Assembly (NCBI GenBank): GCA_977006965.1
Contig: OZ345355.1
Coordinates: forward strand, 2,480,001 to 2,544,000
Length of the DNA stretch: 64,000 nucleotides
From: Phymatolithon calcareum
Taxonomy: Eukaryota > Rhodophyta > Florideophyceae > Hapalidiales
Direction: 5' to 3'
A program made the translations under genes and the position numbers. This document shows positions 11,453 through 23,904 of this stretch, one piece after another. Position 1 is the stretch's first letter, and each line of letters opens with the position of its first letter. Under the pieces are notes generated by a model. That model was not told the DNA's origin and ran no database searches. It saw nothing but the letters and a program-made list of their open reading frames with translations.

Positions 11453-12150
11453 TTCGCAGATGAGGTCAAGCTAACAGCCACATCAACGAAGGGACTGCAG
11501 TAAATTCTTGACTTGGCGTCGCAATGGGCCTAGGAAAAAGAAATGAATTAGAAGACGATGCAAATCGACATCTTGTGGGCAAGGGCCACGGTGAGACATC
11601 TTTTTCAACTATATGAACGGAAGCGCAAAGAGAGAACGGGAAGAGAGATTTACCGGAGTGTATCGATTACTGAGGAAAAATCGCAGATTCCAAATTGGTC
11701 GAATGAATCAAAACATGTCCTTGTATCGCTGAGACGGCTTAGGCTGTTCACCAATGAAGTTCACCAAACGTGGTCGAAGTGGGAGTATGCGCTACATTTG
11801 ACTCTCTGGACACCTAAAGTAGAGCATCAGATCAAGGAGATTGAGTCGATATTCTTTTGCCAAATATTTGGCAAACCTGAAAAATTCTCAATTCTTCTGG
11901 AGACGAAATAGGGTCAGGAGATGAGGTAGCTCGCAAGTCGATGTCATATTCTGAGTTGACTCTCAGTTTATGAAGTTTTCGTTGGTTTACGTCTTTTTGA
12001 CTGAATCGTGTTACATCATTGAAAAAGAAACTCTTCTCTAGACAGAATCCAGTCAAAACCTGTTGGCACTAGGAAATTTGCCGCAAGCGTCAGCAGATGT
12101 GACGGTAACTTTTAAATGAAAATCTATCTTCCTTCTTCTTCTTTAGAGAT
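11453..12150 (+). mobile_element. LINE-delta remnant, RT C-terminal part and 3' end
   Basis: Frame 2 from 11453 begins FADEVKLTA, the RT catalytic box, and continues with LDLASQWA and then SKWEYALHLTLWTPKVEH and IFFCQIFGK (11765-11880), colinear with LINE-alpha. In-frame stops are TAA at 11501 and TAG at 11531 and 11549; alignment to LINE-alpha predicts Gln and Trp at the two TAGs. A 3' end follows (cagaatccagtcaaaacc, gcgtcagcagatgtgacggtaac, ttttaaatgaaaatc) with a CTTCTTCTTCT tail. Confidence 0.75.
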
Positions 12151-12952
12151 TGACCGGATTTTAGCGCAGGAGTAAGCAATGAAAAAGATGAGAACAAAGA
12201 AAGTTCTGAACGGTCGTTTCCTTGCCAGCTTCATGATTTAGCTGTTCTCCAGATTTTTTCTCAGCTGTGCACTGAAGTCCACAGGGTGATTAACATTTGA
12301 GAGCGTAATCTAGATGGTTCCATCTAGGGTACCGTTCCAAATGCGAATGTCTGTCGAAGGCCATCGAGAAAAGAGCAAGTCAGTTCTCTACCAGACCGTC
12401 ATGCACTGTCATGGACTGTCATGACCGTACACAGCGATCTCTGACTGTCCTACACCGTCCGTAGAAATTTTAGAGTACCCCCGGAAATCCTGGATATTCC
12501 CGGAAAAAGAGGGTGGAACGTTTTCGAAATCCATGGAAATTCCTGGAAATTCCTGGAAATCGATAGAAATTCCTGGAAAATCCTGGAGCGTTGTCGCTTG
12601 AGCACAAGCTAGCGTTTTCGGTGGCAGTCACGTTGTGGATGACGTATGTCATTACGATCTTATCACCAACGTAATATGCGCAATCTAGGCAGCCATGAGT
12701 CTTACTATAGCATAGGCCGAGAGTTTAGCGAAGACTGCTATTGTACTTATCTGTGATTATGTTATCAATTTTGTCACCCATTTTCTTGGGGTCATTCAAC
12801 ACAGGGATTTTTGTTTCCAGAATGCTGCAATCCCTAGGCTCATGCGACATTCGCAAACGAAGGAAGGGAACACCAGATACAGAAGCACCGCTGTATCCCA
12901 TGTGATGTTCAACAAGCCACTTGACGCAATTATGAAAGCAGTAGAATGTAGA

Positions 12953-14218
12953 TCAACTCAAGGGTAGTTGTTCGGTCCCATAGATTTCGTCGAGATTGGT
13001 CAACAGTCGATATTTCCGTTCGAGTCCAACGTTCTTCTCAGCTTCGCCAGAATCCGACAAGGGTAAGCTGCCGGCTACGAATGCAGCCGTCAATGCAGAT
13101 ACGACACTTCGTATCCGTCGTTTCTTGGGTTTCGCAGGAATTACATTTCTCACCGGACTGTGCACCGGAATCTCAGTCGTCCTCGGCATATTTCCGAAGA
13201 AGCCACGAAACACTGCCAACGATACCAAATCTCTGTGTTGCCAGATCCCGCATCGCAGTTCCCTGCTTGTCTGATCATCGCCTTCTACCAGTCGACAGAT
13301 GCATGAAAAACCCATGAATGAATCCTCGATGATGTTCGCGCTCGACTCCAGTGCAATCCGCAAGTCCTCAAAACGCCGTTCTCGATCCTCGCTAAACCCA
13401 GAATAAGCATCCTGCTTGAATCGATTGAACGAATTTCTATACCTCGAAAGAATCTAGACTGAGGCAGAGTGAATAAAATCAGCCGGATGACCAAGGTCCA
13501 TCTCATTTAATACCGCTCGCAGGTTCTGCTGCAGCAGAACCTGCTCAGCTGACCTCTGCGCAATCAACCGTACGGTTTCGTTCGAACGGGCAATATACTC
13601 GGAGAGGGAGCGCTGAATGTCATCCGATCTCACACTCCCAGCTGCACTCCGGCCTTGTGCTAGACGAAGGAATGAATGTGGCGACTCATTCGAAGGTGAA
13701 TCTGATGGTGATTTCTCGCCAGTATCATTGTCATCATCGCTGTCAACGGGAAGAATTTCCTGTGATCCAATTAGTCCACCAGCCGTACCCGGTTCGGCCA
13801 GGTGAGCTTTTTCCTCATCACTGACCACGACACTCTCTCTTGGAACTGCACACACTGCTCTAGAGCGAGTCTACAATGATACAAGGTATTTTCTGATATC
13901 TTAAAATTGTGCGAGGTTTCTTGATGATCCCCGACCAGGTATGCTCCTGTACTTGAAAGCTCCATTCGATTTCATGGCCTCGAGATCTTCGTCGGACAGT
14001 ATCCCTTCGAAAACATACGCTGCAACTGTTAAGCTTATTGGATTCTCACACTGATCGTTCTTCAGAAAAGCCAAGGGCTTGAACGTGTTTTCTGGCGCTC
14101 CTAGCTCTCGAATAAACATTCGGTACTCCTTCTCTCGCTCTTTTCGTTCTTTAGAAAGCTTAGGAACTCGGACGGCCGGCTTTGGTGCCATGATGTGTGT
14201 CGAGAGCGAATCATCCAC
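12953..14218 (-). pseudogene. Accessory gene of the TIR transposon, unknown function
   Basis: Two coding blocks on the minus strand. Block 1 (14218-13936) is a basic N-terminus (KLSKERKEREKEYRMFIREL). A GT-AG interval at 13935-13847 (89 bp; starts gtcgggg, ends gtgtgcag) keeps the frame if spliced, joining IPG to VPRESVVVSDEE. Block 2 (13846-12953) has an acidic Ser/Asp stretch (SDDDNDTGEKSP), a helical segment, and a basic C-terminal motif AKPKKRRIRS followed by a short hydrophobic run. The only stop in block 2 is a TAG at 13454-13456. I do not recognise the family. Long coherent reading on this strand, inside the TIRs, suggests a second protein of the transposon. The intron is inferred. Confidence 0.5.
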
Positions 14219-14526
14219 ACAAACCGTATGCTAGAAATTTTCCAATTGGGAGTACGCTGCACACTCGCGAGGCACTCTGCGTCGGCACGTGTAATTACGT
14301 ATCGTAATGGCTTTCTTGTTGCAGAACTCAGGAAACAGTGTTCCTTACATTGAATTTTTCTTAATCTGTCGAGCTAAACGGAAAGTCAAAATTGATACAA
14401 GGACAGGTTCACCAGGCGCACGATCACCAGGCACAGTTTGTCATTGATCGTTCTAATTAAATTTCATCGCGTAGCACATTGTTGTGTTGATTTTCACCTG
14501 GCACAGTTTGGTTCGTCGACGAATCT

Positions 14527-16365
14527 ATGAAAAATTACAAGGACAGGATTTTGATTCCTGTTTTGCATGGGCTGTATCCAAATGATACTTTTGAGGGACG
14601 GCAGAACTGCTTGGACTGCAAACAAACATTTCGCACGTGTTCTGCTTTGATAGCTGTTATTGTCTTCACCGCTCCTAAAAAGCCGGAATCACTGAACGAT
14701 GTACATCCCAAATACTGCGACGGAAGTTCTCACGTTTAACTTGGACGACTGGACTATTCCTATTGCCGCGGCTGCGAATCACGAAACGAATATGGGCGTT
14801 ACTCGAAGGGAGGTTTGGTGACACTGCTTTTTTCGGACTACTGCAATCAAGACTATTGCTTCGTCAAAATTACCATGCACAAGTTCATCCATTTCGAACT
14901 CCTGCGAGAAATTTATTTCTCTATTTCTATCAATGGGTCATCGTTCCAAAAGGTTACAAAAACGTTCAGTATTACTAAGTACCACTCTGGTCGAGCAAGT
15001 CGACTTGAAGTGCTCTACCTATTTTAACCGCGAGAAGGCAAAACAATTACTCCCCGACGAGTACAGATCTGTGGGATTGCATTGGACAATGCCGTTCTTA
15101 GAACCGGATGATGTTGAAATTGCATTGTTTCTCTGTGCTGGAATCATGCGGAGTCTACGCGCCGCACGACTCATATTTAGGTACTAAGGAGCGTCGCGTT
15201 CACAATCCACAGTCGCAACAGGTATTGTCAAATCACTCCTCGCTGACTTTTCGGCCTACGTTATTGCCGAGAGTAAGACCTACGCCTGCCTAGATTGCAC
15301 ATATTACGTTGGTGATACGATCGTGACGACATGCGTCATCGACGATGTGACTGCCATCTCATGGGTGTGTGCTGCGAAAGTGTGCTGTAGCGAACTTCAG
15401 AACCATTGAAGTGATAGGTTTTGCGCAAGTCATTACGACCTTCACTGGCGTTGTGGAGTCGTGAAGATGCCGGGATCATCCAATCGGTGCACGAATTTTG
15501 TCCGTGGTTTCTCTGGTCTAATTGATAGCTCTGGTGAGAAGGCACGAACCGATTTTGTCGTTTGCGACAAGCACTACAACTTGGAACTCGCATGGCGCGA
15601 AGCAGAGGACTGCAAAGTGCCTTACATATCGCAAATCCGTGAAGCTGGTGTGAGGGACGCGAATGCTCGTTCAACATCTGTAAGACTGACAAATCCGGAC
15701 AAGAGCAACCACTGCTTCGCAATATTTTGGTGCGTGGAGCGATTGCAACATCTACATTTTCGCCTTCTGAACAGCGCCTTGGACGCTTCACTGTTTCGTT
15801 CCGACGCCAATTTGCTTACGTATACTGCGTAGCCTGTCGGCTTTGCGGGATCGTTATGGATGGCAAATTTTTTTCATATTCTGAATCCCCAACTGATGTG
15901 ACGAGATTCGTCGTCGAAGCGTTTCCGACTCCAGAAACTATGCCGAATGTTATTTATTTTGATGCCTCTTGTGAAGTAACGAAATCCATTTATTCGAAAA
16001 CAGGAAAAACTTGCATATTTCCGAAAGCAATAGACAACACCTTACTCATGGTTCCATCAATACACCAAAGATCTCGTAAGACAGATGATAAGTTTTGTCA
16101 AGATTTCTGCAAGGCAAGTAATTTTAAAGAATGCCTTACCACTGCCAGTGCGCATAGTTTCAATGGGACCGCTTGCGAAGATCTCTTCGCTCACCTCGGA
16201 AAACGTATTTCATTTGTTTCGACAATGATAAAGTCATTCGCAGAAGTGATTCCTATGGGAACCGGCGAAAGCCGCAAACGAAAAAGACAGGTAATCTTAG
16301 GTCTAGCCGCTTTCAATAAACCTTTAGAGCAACTACATGTTCCAGCATTATACATTAAAGATTGA
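14527..16365 (+). pseudogene. KDZ-like transposase remnant (frameshifted)
   Basis: Coding-like segments in changing frames: 14527-14739 (NCLDCKQTF), 14933-15187, 15200-15410 (YACLDCTYYV), 15461-15720, and the long 15727-16365 segment. The last contains CVACRLCGIVMDGKFF, SESPTDVTRFVVEAFP, PNVIYFDASCEVTKS and later FNGTACEDLFAHLGKR, then a basic RKRKR tail. Order and spacing resemble Kyakuja-Dileera-Zisupton transposases (Cys-rich module, ES.xDV, IxYDxAC, and a downstream NxxxCEQLFxxL-like segment). Sequence-level support is by eye only; another Cys-rich transposase family remains possible. Confidence 0.5.
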
Positions 16366-16521
16366 GTTCAGTTTGATACACGCAATACCAGGTTCACCAG
16401 GAAGTCCCGGAAAATCATAGAAATCTTTAGAAAATCAACAAATTTTAAGCGTGTCCATGGAAATTCCAGGAATCCAGGCAGTCCATGGCAGTCCAGGACA
16501 GTCTGGTAGAGAACTGACTTG

Positions 16522-17000
16522 TACTAATTGAGAAATTTTGAAGTGTAGATTCGGTCTTGTATGGCAGCAAGGGTTTAATCAGGCGCACCTCGACTGCCCC
16601 TTGTTAGTATAAACTGAAAGAATCTGTAAGATAAGGGGAGAAGGAAGCTGGAGATTAAAAGGTCCTTTTCGTTTGGTTCTACGAGGTCGTATTCGCGGTT
16701 AATTGTACGCTAAGCGTGAAACGTGCCTTACGCTACCGTAGGCGAACGTCGTTTTCTTCTACAGGAGCACATATCCTCTGCGACGCCCTGGGCTCAAGAA
16801 TATCGAAAAACGCTATTGCTACCTAGTCTTGACGACTAAAGATCATACGTGAGTGCGAAGTGACAACTATCGTTTCCAAAGGGGCCTCGAATGGCTTGCT
16901 AAGCTTTGCCGTGAGAGACCCATAGCCAATGAAACGCTGTTGCAGCACAGCTTTGGGCGCTCGCCTTCCATGAGAGCGATCTTTTCTAATTACCGCACTC
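16522..17000. other. Unassigned spacer
   Basis: Sits between the TIR transposon and P1; no gene or repeat recognised. Confidence 0.4.
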
Positions 17001-17004
17001 CTAG

Positions 17005-18996
17005 TGTCTATTTGACGAACCCCCTCAATTGAGGGTATTTCCCTCAATTGAGGGGCGATTTGAAAGCTCGAAAAAATCCATAAAACAAATTCGAAACAGA
17101 TCGCTCATGCCATATTCGTAAAGCCTGGCTTATGTTCTGTTCGAGGAGTACCCACAATACTACCTTAAATTCGCTTCGTTCGGCGCTAGGAACGAAAATA
17201 TGTTGGCCGCTCAGAAGTACCAGACCTGCCATTCCAGGAGAAAAACACCGCCCGCGCGCGGTCGGTACATCAGTACACACCAAGGCAGCATCGGTAAACG
17301 GTCTCGCAGAGTGCTCCAGACTACGCGGAGCCTTTTCGAAGTCAAAAACGATGGGTGGTATGGTTCAGAATGTACTCGGGGAAAAAATCAATGGTCGCGC
17401 GAGCATGTCACATTGCGTGAAATGGGTCTTAATTCGTCATCCTTTGAAGAAGACTACGATTAAGACAGTCAGTATTGTCAACGTCAAGGCAAAGAACGCT
17501 AACGATGACATTCCAGACGCTGAGCAGCTTGAACCGAGCCAACACAGGCAAAAGCGCGGTATCGCCCAGGCCTGCTTACAGTGATCATCTTTGCCCATCT
17601 TCATCGCAAAACGCCTGTTTATCGTCTACAGTCGCGATCACATGCTCCTCAGAAGGGCACACAGACTTCGAGACAACCTTCAGAAGCTCTAAACGCCCTC
17701 TTCCGAGCTCTCTCGCCGAAGTCTTACAGGGCCCTTGGGACCAATCATCGCACCGCGAACTTGATGCCATCACGCCCGAGCGCGAGCCGAATACTAGCGC
17801 TCATTGGGTGCCAAGGTACAACCGGAAAGTTCTATGTCCGTTCTAGGGACGATTTTCCTCTCAGTTTTAGAAACTTCGCACTCTAAACGGAGACTTCTTA
17901 TCCGAGAACTGTGGTACTGGACTTCATTCGAAGTACGATTGCGTGGTGACGATGTGTCCCCAAGTTACCTGGGAAAACTTGCTGCTTGGACGTCCGTTAA
18001 GCTAAGAAGAAAGGGTCGAAAAGAGACTACACTGACAGAGCCTATTAGGTTTTTCGAAATACTCGTCCTCATGGCAAAAGCTGAGTTCGGCGCTGAGAGC
18101 GCTTTCTGGAAGTCTACCAGGCCGAAGAAATATTTCCCGGCCCTTCTTCTTTAAAAACTGGGATGACGTGGCCGAATACCTCCGATTGATTTCTTTAAGA
18201 GTGCAATCAAGTGAATTAGGCGACATGTATTCTGTGCAGTACCGCTGGTCGCTCGGTCAAGATTCAGTCGATCCCATGAAGGACCACAGAAAGCACACTG
18301 TGTCAAAGAGATTTTGAAGTCGAGATGGCCCACGTAATGGCAGTTCTGTGCTGCCTTGTGGCCGCGTATGTCGGTATAAGGCGCATTGCATCTGCGGATT
18401 CATACTTGGTGAGTCCTGACTCTGCAGAGATTAAACAGTGCGCCTATAGTTCATAGGGGTCATCTAACTCTTCTGGCGATTTTCTAGGTTGTTAGCTGGC
18501 TGTTATTCTCTGGTGCCCATGCAGAGTGCCGGCAGCACATGACGCAGCGAAGGTTTTGTGAAGTGCCGGGCGAGAAGCTCATCGAGAGCATTTGACACGC
18601 GCATTACTTGTCGACGTTCAGTCGCCCCAGAGCGTACATTTGCATTCGAGAGCAGTGTTGGACGCCTCGTTACCCTAAGAAAAATAAAAGGATGACTGCA
18701 GAGGTCATGATGACTACTTTTGTTGTGCAAAACAACTGCAGAGCTTGAAAATGCAAGACCTCGACCATTGTGTGCTCCCCATGTAATGCGCTTGATAGTG
18801 CCACAATATACATTAGCGACACTTCTACTGTTAGGAACTTCTTCACTATGCATGCTGAAGACCTCTATGAGCTTGGCGCTGTTGATGCGCTTGATAGCGA
18901 GAAGCTTTCATGTGCAAAAAATTAATTGAATCTTATTCCCTCAATTGAGGGAAAAGTGCCCCTCAATTGAGGGAAAATTTCCGTCAAATAGACACT
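17005..18996 (+). mobile_element. piggyBac-like element P1, CTAG-flanked
   Basis: About 2.0 kb with inverted ends: TGTCTATTTGACGAACC at the left and its counterpart ccgtcaaatagaca at the right. CTAG abuts both ends (17001-17004 and 18997-19000). Palindromic CCCTCAATTGAGGG blocks lie near both ends, two on each side. Internal coding on the plus strand is that of a piggyBac (DDE_Tnp_1_7) transposase with an internal deletion: N-terminal part 17260-18250, second catalytic region at 18394, C-terminal Cys domain at 18700-18920. The element shares its right CTAG with P2. Confidence 0.85.
17132..18928 (+). pseudogene. piggyBac transposase remnant in P1
   Basis: Segments in order, across several frames: NVLGEKINGRAS and VKWVLIRHPLKKT (17365-17470); the RELWYWTSFEVRLRGDDVS region with FFEILVLMAKAEFG and FWKSTRPKKYFP (17900-18150), the N-terminal piggyBac core; the catalytic-type motif ASADSYLVSPDSAE at about 18388-18428, matching the ADSYFASV box around the second Asp; and the C-terminal MTAEVMMTTFVVQNNC with CSPCN and HAEDLYEL (18692-18920). 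The block with the first catalytic Asp is missing compared with P3. Several frameshifts and stops: inactive. Confidence 0.75.
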
Positions 18997-19000
18997 AGAG

Positions 19001-21816
19001 TCTATTTTACGAACCCCCTCAATTGAGGGGTGATTTGAAAGCTCGAAAAACTCCATAGAGCAAAATTTGAATTTAATTCGAAACAGATCGCTCACGCCAT
19101 ATTCGTAAAGTCTGTCTCATCTTCTGTCCGAAGAGTATCCACAATACTACCTTAAATTCGCTTCGTTCGGCGCTAAAAACGAAAATATGTTGGTCACGCA
19201 GAAGTACCAGACCTGCCATTCCAGGAGAAAAACACCGGCCGCGCGCGGTCGGTACATCAGTGCACACCAAGGCAGCATCTGTAAGAGATCTTGAAGAGTG
19301 CTCCAGACTATACAGAGCCATTTCGAAGCCGAAAAAGGTGAGTAGTATGGTTCAGAATGTACTCGGGGAAAAAATCAATGGTCGCGCGAGCATGTTTCAA
19401 CGCATGAAATGGGTTCTGATTCGTCATCCATTGAAGAAGACTAAGATTAAGTCAGTCTACATTGTCAACGTCAAGGCAGAGAACTCTGACGATGACATTA
19501 CAGACGCTGAAAAGCTTGAACCGAGCCAACATCGGCAAAGTGCGTTACCGCCCAGGCATGCTTACAGTGTTCTTTCTTGCCAATCTTCATCGCGAAACGC
19601 CTGTTTATCGTCTACAGTCGCGATCACATGCTCCTCAGAAGGGCATAAAAGCTTCGATACAACCTTCAGAAGCTCTAAACGCCCTCTTCCGAGCACTCTC
19701 GCCTAAGTCTTACAAGGCCCTTGAAACCAAACCTCGCACCGGGAACTTGATGTCATCACGCCCGACCGCGAGCCGAATACGTGCGCTCATTGGGTCCCAA
19801 GGTATAAGCGGAAGATATATGTTCCTTTTTGAGACGATTTTACTCTCAGTTGTGGAAACTTCGCACTCTAAACAGAGAATTCTTATTCGAGATTTGTGGG
19901 ATTGGACTTCATTCGAAGTACGATTGCGTGGTAACGATGTTTCCCCAACTTATCTGCGAAAACTTGCTGCTTGGACGTCCGCTAAGCTGAGAAGAAAGGG
20001 GCGAAAAGAGACTACAGTGACAGAGCCTTTTAAGTTTTTCGAAATACTCGTCCTCATGGCAAGAGTTCGTCGCTGAGAGCGCTTTCTGGAAGTCTGCCGG
20101 GCCGAAGAAATATCTCCCTGGCCCTTCTTCTTCCAAAACAGGGATTCCGGTGGCCGAACACCTCCGATTGATTTCATTCTGAGAGCAATCAATTGAATTA
20201 GGCGACATGTACTTTGCGCAGTACCGCTGGTCACCTCGGTCAAGATTATGTCGATCCTACAAATGACCATAGAAAGCACACTGTGTCAAAGAGATTTTGA
20301 AGTCGAGATGGCCCACGGAATGGCAGTTCTGTGCTGTCTTATGGCCGCGTATGCCGGTATAAGGCGCATTGCATGTGTGGATTTATATTTAGTGAGTGCT
20401 GACTCTGCAGAGATTCAACAAGTGCGCCTATAGTTCATAGGGGCCATCTATATCTTCTGGTGATTTTCTAGGTTGTTTGCTAGCTGTTATTCTCTGGTGA
20501 CCATGCAGAGTGTCAGCAGCACATGCCGCAGTGAAGGTTTTGTGAGGTTTTGTGAAGTCCCGGGAGAGCAAGTCTTCGATAGCGGGGATATATGTTGATT
20601 TATTTTAAAAGCTCCCAAAGCCTCAAATTGAGTAACAGGGCAGCTTCTCGCTGTTTTCGATACTCATTTCTCTCCTCTCCCTCTAATATGTCCTTAATTC
20701 GAATTTCTCTCCCTGTGAGGGCCCAAGTAGGTCTTTTGCATTCATATTCCGTTTCTTGGTCCATCTTTATAGACTGCAGTATTCGTTGCAACACGATAAG
20801 CTCCACCACAGCACCAGTCCCAAAGTATTTCGCCATAATGAATTTTCTCCACAAAGGAACTCTGTTGAAAATGACTCTCAGGCATCTCAACCTCCCAGTT
20901 ATGTCCCTTATATAACACTCCTGCTAGGTCGTCCGGTACGCCGATCGGGATTTTAACTGTCCGACCCTCTTCTTCCAACGACCAGACTTTGACTGTTGCT
21001 TGTAGGCGTCGCTTTTCTGACACCATACCTTCTTCCGCTTGTTTCAAAGCTTCTTTAAGGTGCTCCTCTTCCCCGAGATACCCAATGTCCTTTGATAAGT
21101 GTTCCAGATCTTCTTCTTTTCCATGGTATTCTTCTGAAAGCTCCAGGAACTTCCACCGTCTTACCAAGCTTAAGGCACACCTTTCAGTCTCGTGCATTCT
21201 CCTCATCTGTGGGCTTGCGAGACGGCAGAGCACTCGCATTCTCTCCCTTCGATATATTTTCCGAAAACGTATCTGTAGAAAAGACCTTCTGCCGCTTCAA
21301 TTGCCGATAGTAGTCGTTTTGTGATCGGTGTCAGGTAAATGGCATACTCCCATTTGGTGAGAATCAGCGACTTGAAAATCCTGATGCACGTGGTTGGTGT
21401 CTTTGATAGCATTTGACAAGCGCATTACTTGTCGAGGTTCAGTCGCACCAGAGCGTACATTTGCATTCGAGAGCAGTGCAGGACGCCACGTTACCCTTAA
21501 AAAAAGTAAAAGGATGATTGTAGAGGTCATGATGACTACTTTTGTTTTGCAAAACAACTGCAGAGTTTGAAAATGCAAGACCTCGACCATTGTGTTCTCA
21601 CAATGTAATACGCTCGATAGTGCCACAATATACATTTGCGACATTTCTACTGTTAGGAACTGCTTCACTAAGCATGCTGAAGACATCTATGACCTTGGCA
21701 CTGTTGATGCGCTTGATAGCGAGTAACTTTCATGAGCAAAAAAATTTAATGAATCTCTTCCCTCAATTGAGGGAAAAGTGCCCCTCAATTGAGGGAAAAT
21801 TTCCGTAAAATAGACT
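19001..21816 (+). mobile_element. piggyBac-like element P2, CTAG-flanked, split by a LINE
   Basis: Starts AGTCTATTTTACGAACC directly after the shared CTAG (18997-19000) and ends ccgtaaaatagact before CTAG at 21817-21820. Same organisation as P1, with long near-identical stretches. The transposase remnant includes MVQNVLGEKINGRAS (19348-19392), WTSFEVRLRGNDVSPTYL (about 19905) and the catalytic-type ACVDLYLVSADSAEIQQ (about 20371-20421), then the C-terminal domain (21515-21720). A LINE-gamma fragment (20584-21398) interrupts it; without this insert the length is about 2.0 kb, like P1 and P4. Confidence 0.85.
20584..21398 (-). mobile_element. LINE-gamma, 5'-truncated, inserted in P2
   Basis: Flanked by a 12-bp duplication, gtcttcgatagc at 20572-20583 and gtctttgatagc at 21399-21410; P1 shows the uninterrupted target. 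The minus strand codes for a LINE C-terminus: IRIFKSLILTKWEYAIYLTP (21370-21310), a charged coiled region, VKIPIGVPDDLAGVLYKG, then after a frameshift near 20890 MRCLRVIFNRVPLWRKF to LLNLRLWELLK. The 3' end reads ttttaaaataaatcaacatat. Paralogous to 35485-36029. Confidence 0.85.
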
Positions 21817-21820
21817 CTAG

Positions 21821-22079
21821 TCATCGCACTGTTTGACTGTGCATATGCCTGCAATATAGCTGCATTGAACAATGCGAGCTCTTTCAGGAGTAGAGTGAAC
21901 AAAACCGCAATAAAGTGATTGAACCAAATCATGGCACAGCATTTGTCGATTTGGCAATGACGATACAGTATTGTCTCGAAGGTTCAGATCTGAATTGAAT
22001 CCGCTTTTGTATTTAGGTTTTCAGAGAAGTCCTGCACCTTGCATAACGCAAGAATTGAATATCCGAAGAAGAGCCGATA
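21821..22079. other. Unassigned spacer
   Basis: Nothing recognised between P2 and the following LINE tails. Confidence 0.4.
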
Positions 22080-22150
22080 AGGGGTATGTGTTGATTTATT
22101 TTAAAAACGCACAAGGCCTCTCTTCAAGAGTAACAGGGCCGCTTTTGTAA
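22080..22150 (-). repeat. LINE-gamma-type 3' end, short
   Basis: ggggtatgtgttgatttattttaaaa followed by gagtaacagggccgc matches the reversed LINE-gamma terminus with more divergence than the 8311 and 20584 copies. Confidence 0.6.
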
Positions 22151-22267
22151 GACTTTCGAAGAGCCGATAGTCAGCCTACAATAGCGTGATGATGTCACGA
22201 TTATTCGAAACTTGTTGCTTTACGTCTTTGGAAAGCTTAGCATGTCACTACAACCACGCAAACGGTG

Positions 22268-22384
22268 TTTGAAGTTTCAAAATGCGTTTTCGTAAGCTAC
22301 ACAAAGGTGGGTAGCAACTGAGGAAGCCTTGCCCATATCTTCGGAAGTCTGTGGGGCTTTTAAATAAACTTAGCTCAAAAAAAA
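22268..22384 (+). repeat. LINE-alpha 3' end, extremely truncated
   Basis: taagctacacaaaggtgggtagcaac to ggggcttttaaataaacttagctcaaaaaaaa is a near copy of 7922-8010, including the A-rich tail. Confidence 0.8.
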
Positions 22385-23900
22385 GTAGCTGGCTTAACAG
22401 CCGTGCTTTTACGTGTGTAGCATATTTTATTCATTCATTTTTGCCTTTTCCACTAGTTGGGCTAGTAGCGATTCAAGGGCCTAAGTTTCTATCCTATCGT
22501 TAGAGAGTTTGACTGAAGCTTTCGCGTCTAGTTCAGGTACGTCATTAAAGATTGATTCTGGAGTTGGTGTGACGCATTTTAGCAGCACCACATGGCGGAC
22601 CAGGCGCCGCTCGCCCATTCTAAGAATGTTTCTCTCAGTGTTGCCATTGTCGATTAATCGATCACTGGTTTGAAATGGACGTTGATCCCAACTGCAGCAC
22701 AGTAACATAGGACGTCACCGTCGGGTGCCACGTCTTAAGTACCCGTCCAGAATGTGAAGGGTAAGAGATCTCGGCCTTCTCCTTATGTGGCACTAGTTAG
22801 AGGTTCAGTCTTCTTTCGAAGAATCGATTACCTGGTCTGCAAGTCCTTTGTTGTTGTCTTTTTACCCCCTTTTGTTCCTGTCTGACCCTTCCCTGGGCTC
22901 GCGATAGCAACCTACTTTTTGCGCCAAATCATTGTAACGCCCTCTCTACTCTCACGTGGCTATAGCCGGTCAACGGTCTGCAACATTGTTGGGTATGAGA
23001 TATCAAGCGGTTTTCCTGAAGGGTATCAAAACAATGCATATCAGTTCCCCTGGGCGATTCTGGAATTGGCATCCACTCGCGCACCGTACCTACACTGTAT
23101 CAGCAGTGGTTGATGCTCCTCTTTGGACACAGAAGCGGATACCTTCCGCTGTCTCCCTTTGCTAACACAAGGGACGCCTTTGCGAAGACCTTTCGATATC
23201 TCTACAAGGCAGCCGAATGGACGCCGATGCAAGCTGCGCTTGCTGTCCCCCGTAGCTCTGTCGGTCGTCAGCGCCACGACTACCTGTCCTGTGCTATATC
23301 TTTCGCTGCTTCGGTAATTCCTCTTTGCAAAACATTCACCATCTACATTGTCTTTCATTTGCTTCTCTATATATATATGGTAATAAAGGCAGCACCGCCG
23401 GAAAGAAAAAGAATAAGCCGCGCGGTGAATTCGCCTCTCATCTTTGCCTTTGCCTCGCGCTGCACTCGATTCCATCTATCTCTCTCTGGACCGGTGTGAG
23501 GCGTAACATCGTCTACAGGCATAGGGTAGTTATGTACTCCAAGAAAATATTATGTCCTACCAAGAGAACACGTATCCATAATCGCACAACGCAGTACAAA
23601 CAATAACAAATTTCTAGTATTCGGCACTTGGACAAATGCTCAATAAGTCGACAATTTCCAAGGCAGTTCCATCGTAGGTCTCAGGCCCGCATCGCAAAGT
23701 CAAGGTGGGTGTTATTGCTTTGTCGGCTATTGGTCTTTCGATTATTCTCGATAGCACCTTTGCAACTGATAACTTGGGTTTCTTCCGTTCAGGTTCTGTC
23801 CGCTTCTATGATTCACAGACATATGGCAAAGTTGATACAACAGAGGAGCCAAAAGGTGGAGATATACACCTGAGAATGTAGCATGTCTCTTGACGTTGAG
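22385..23900. other. Unassigned 1.5-kb stretch
   Basis: Contains a (TA)5 run near 23370 and open frames on both strands around 23040-23500, all without recognisable domains. Confidence 0.35.
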
Positions 23901-23904
23901 ACGT

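Larger units (their letters stand above)
12376..16521. mobile_element. 4.1-kb TIR DNA transposon with KDZ-like transposase
   Basis: Terminal inverted repeats match perfectly over 21 bp: CAAGTCAGTTCTCTACCAGA plus C from 12376, and its complement at 16501-16521. Similarity continues imperfectly inward (cactgtcatggactgtcatg against the reversed ccatggcagtccaggacagt). Both subterminal regions are packed with GGAAATTCCTGG-type units (12485-12590; 16400-16470), likely transposase-binding repeats. Inside are a plus-strand transposase remnant (14527-16365) and a minus-strand gene (12953-14218). I could not find a convincing target-site duplication. Confidence 0.75.
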
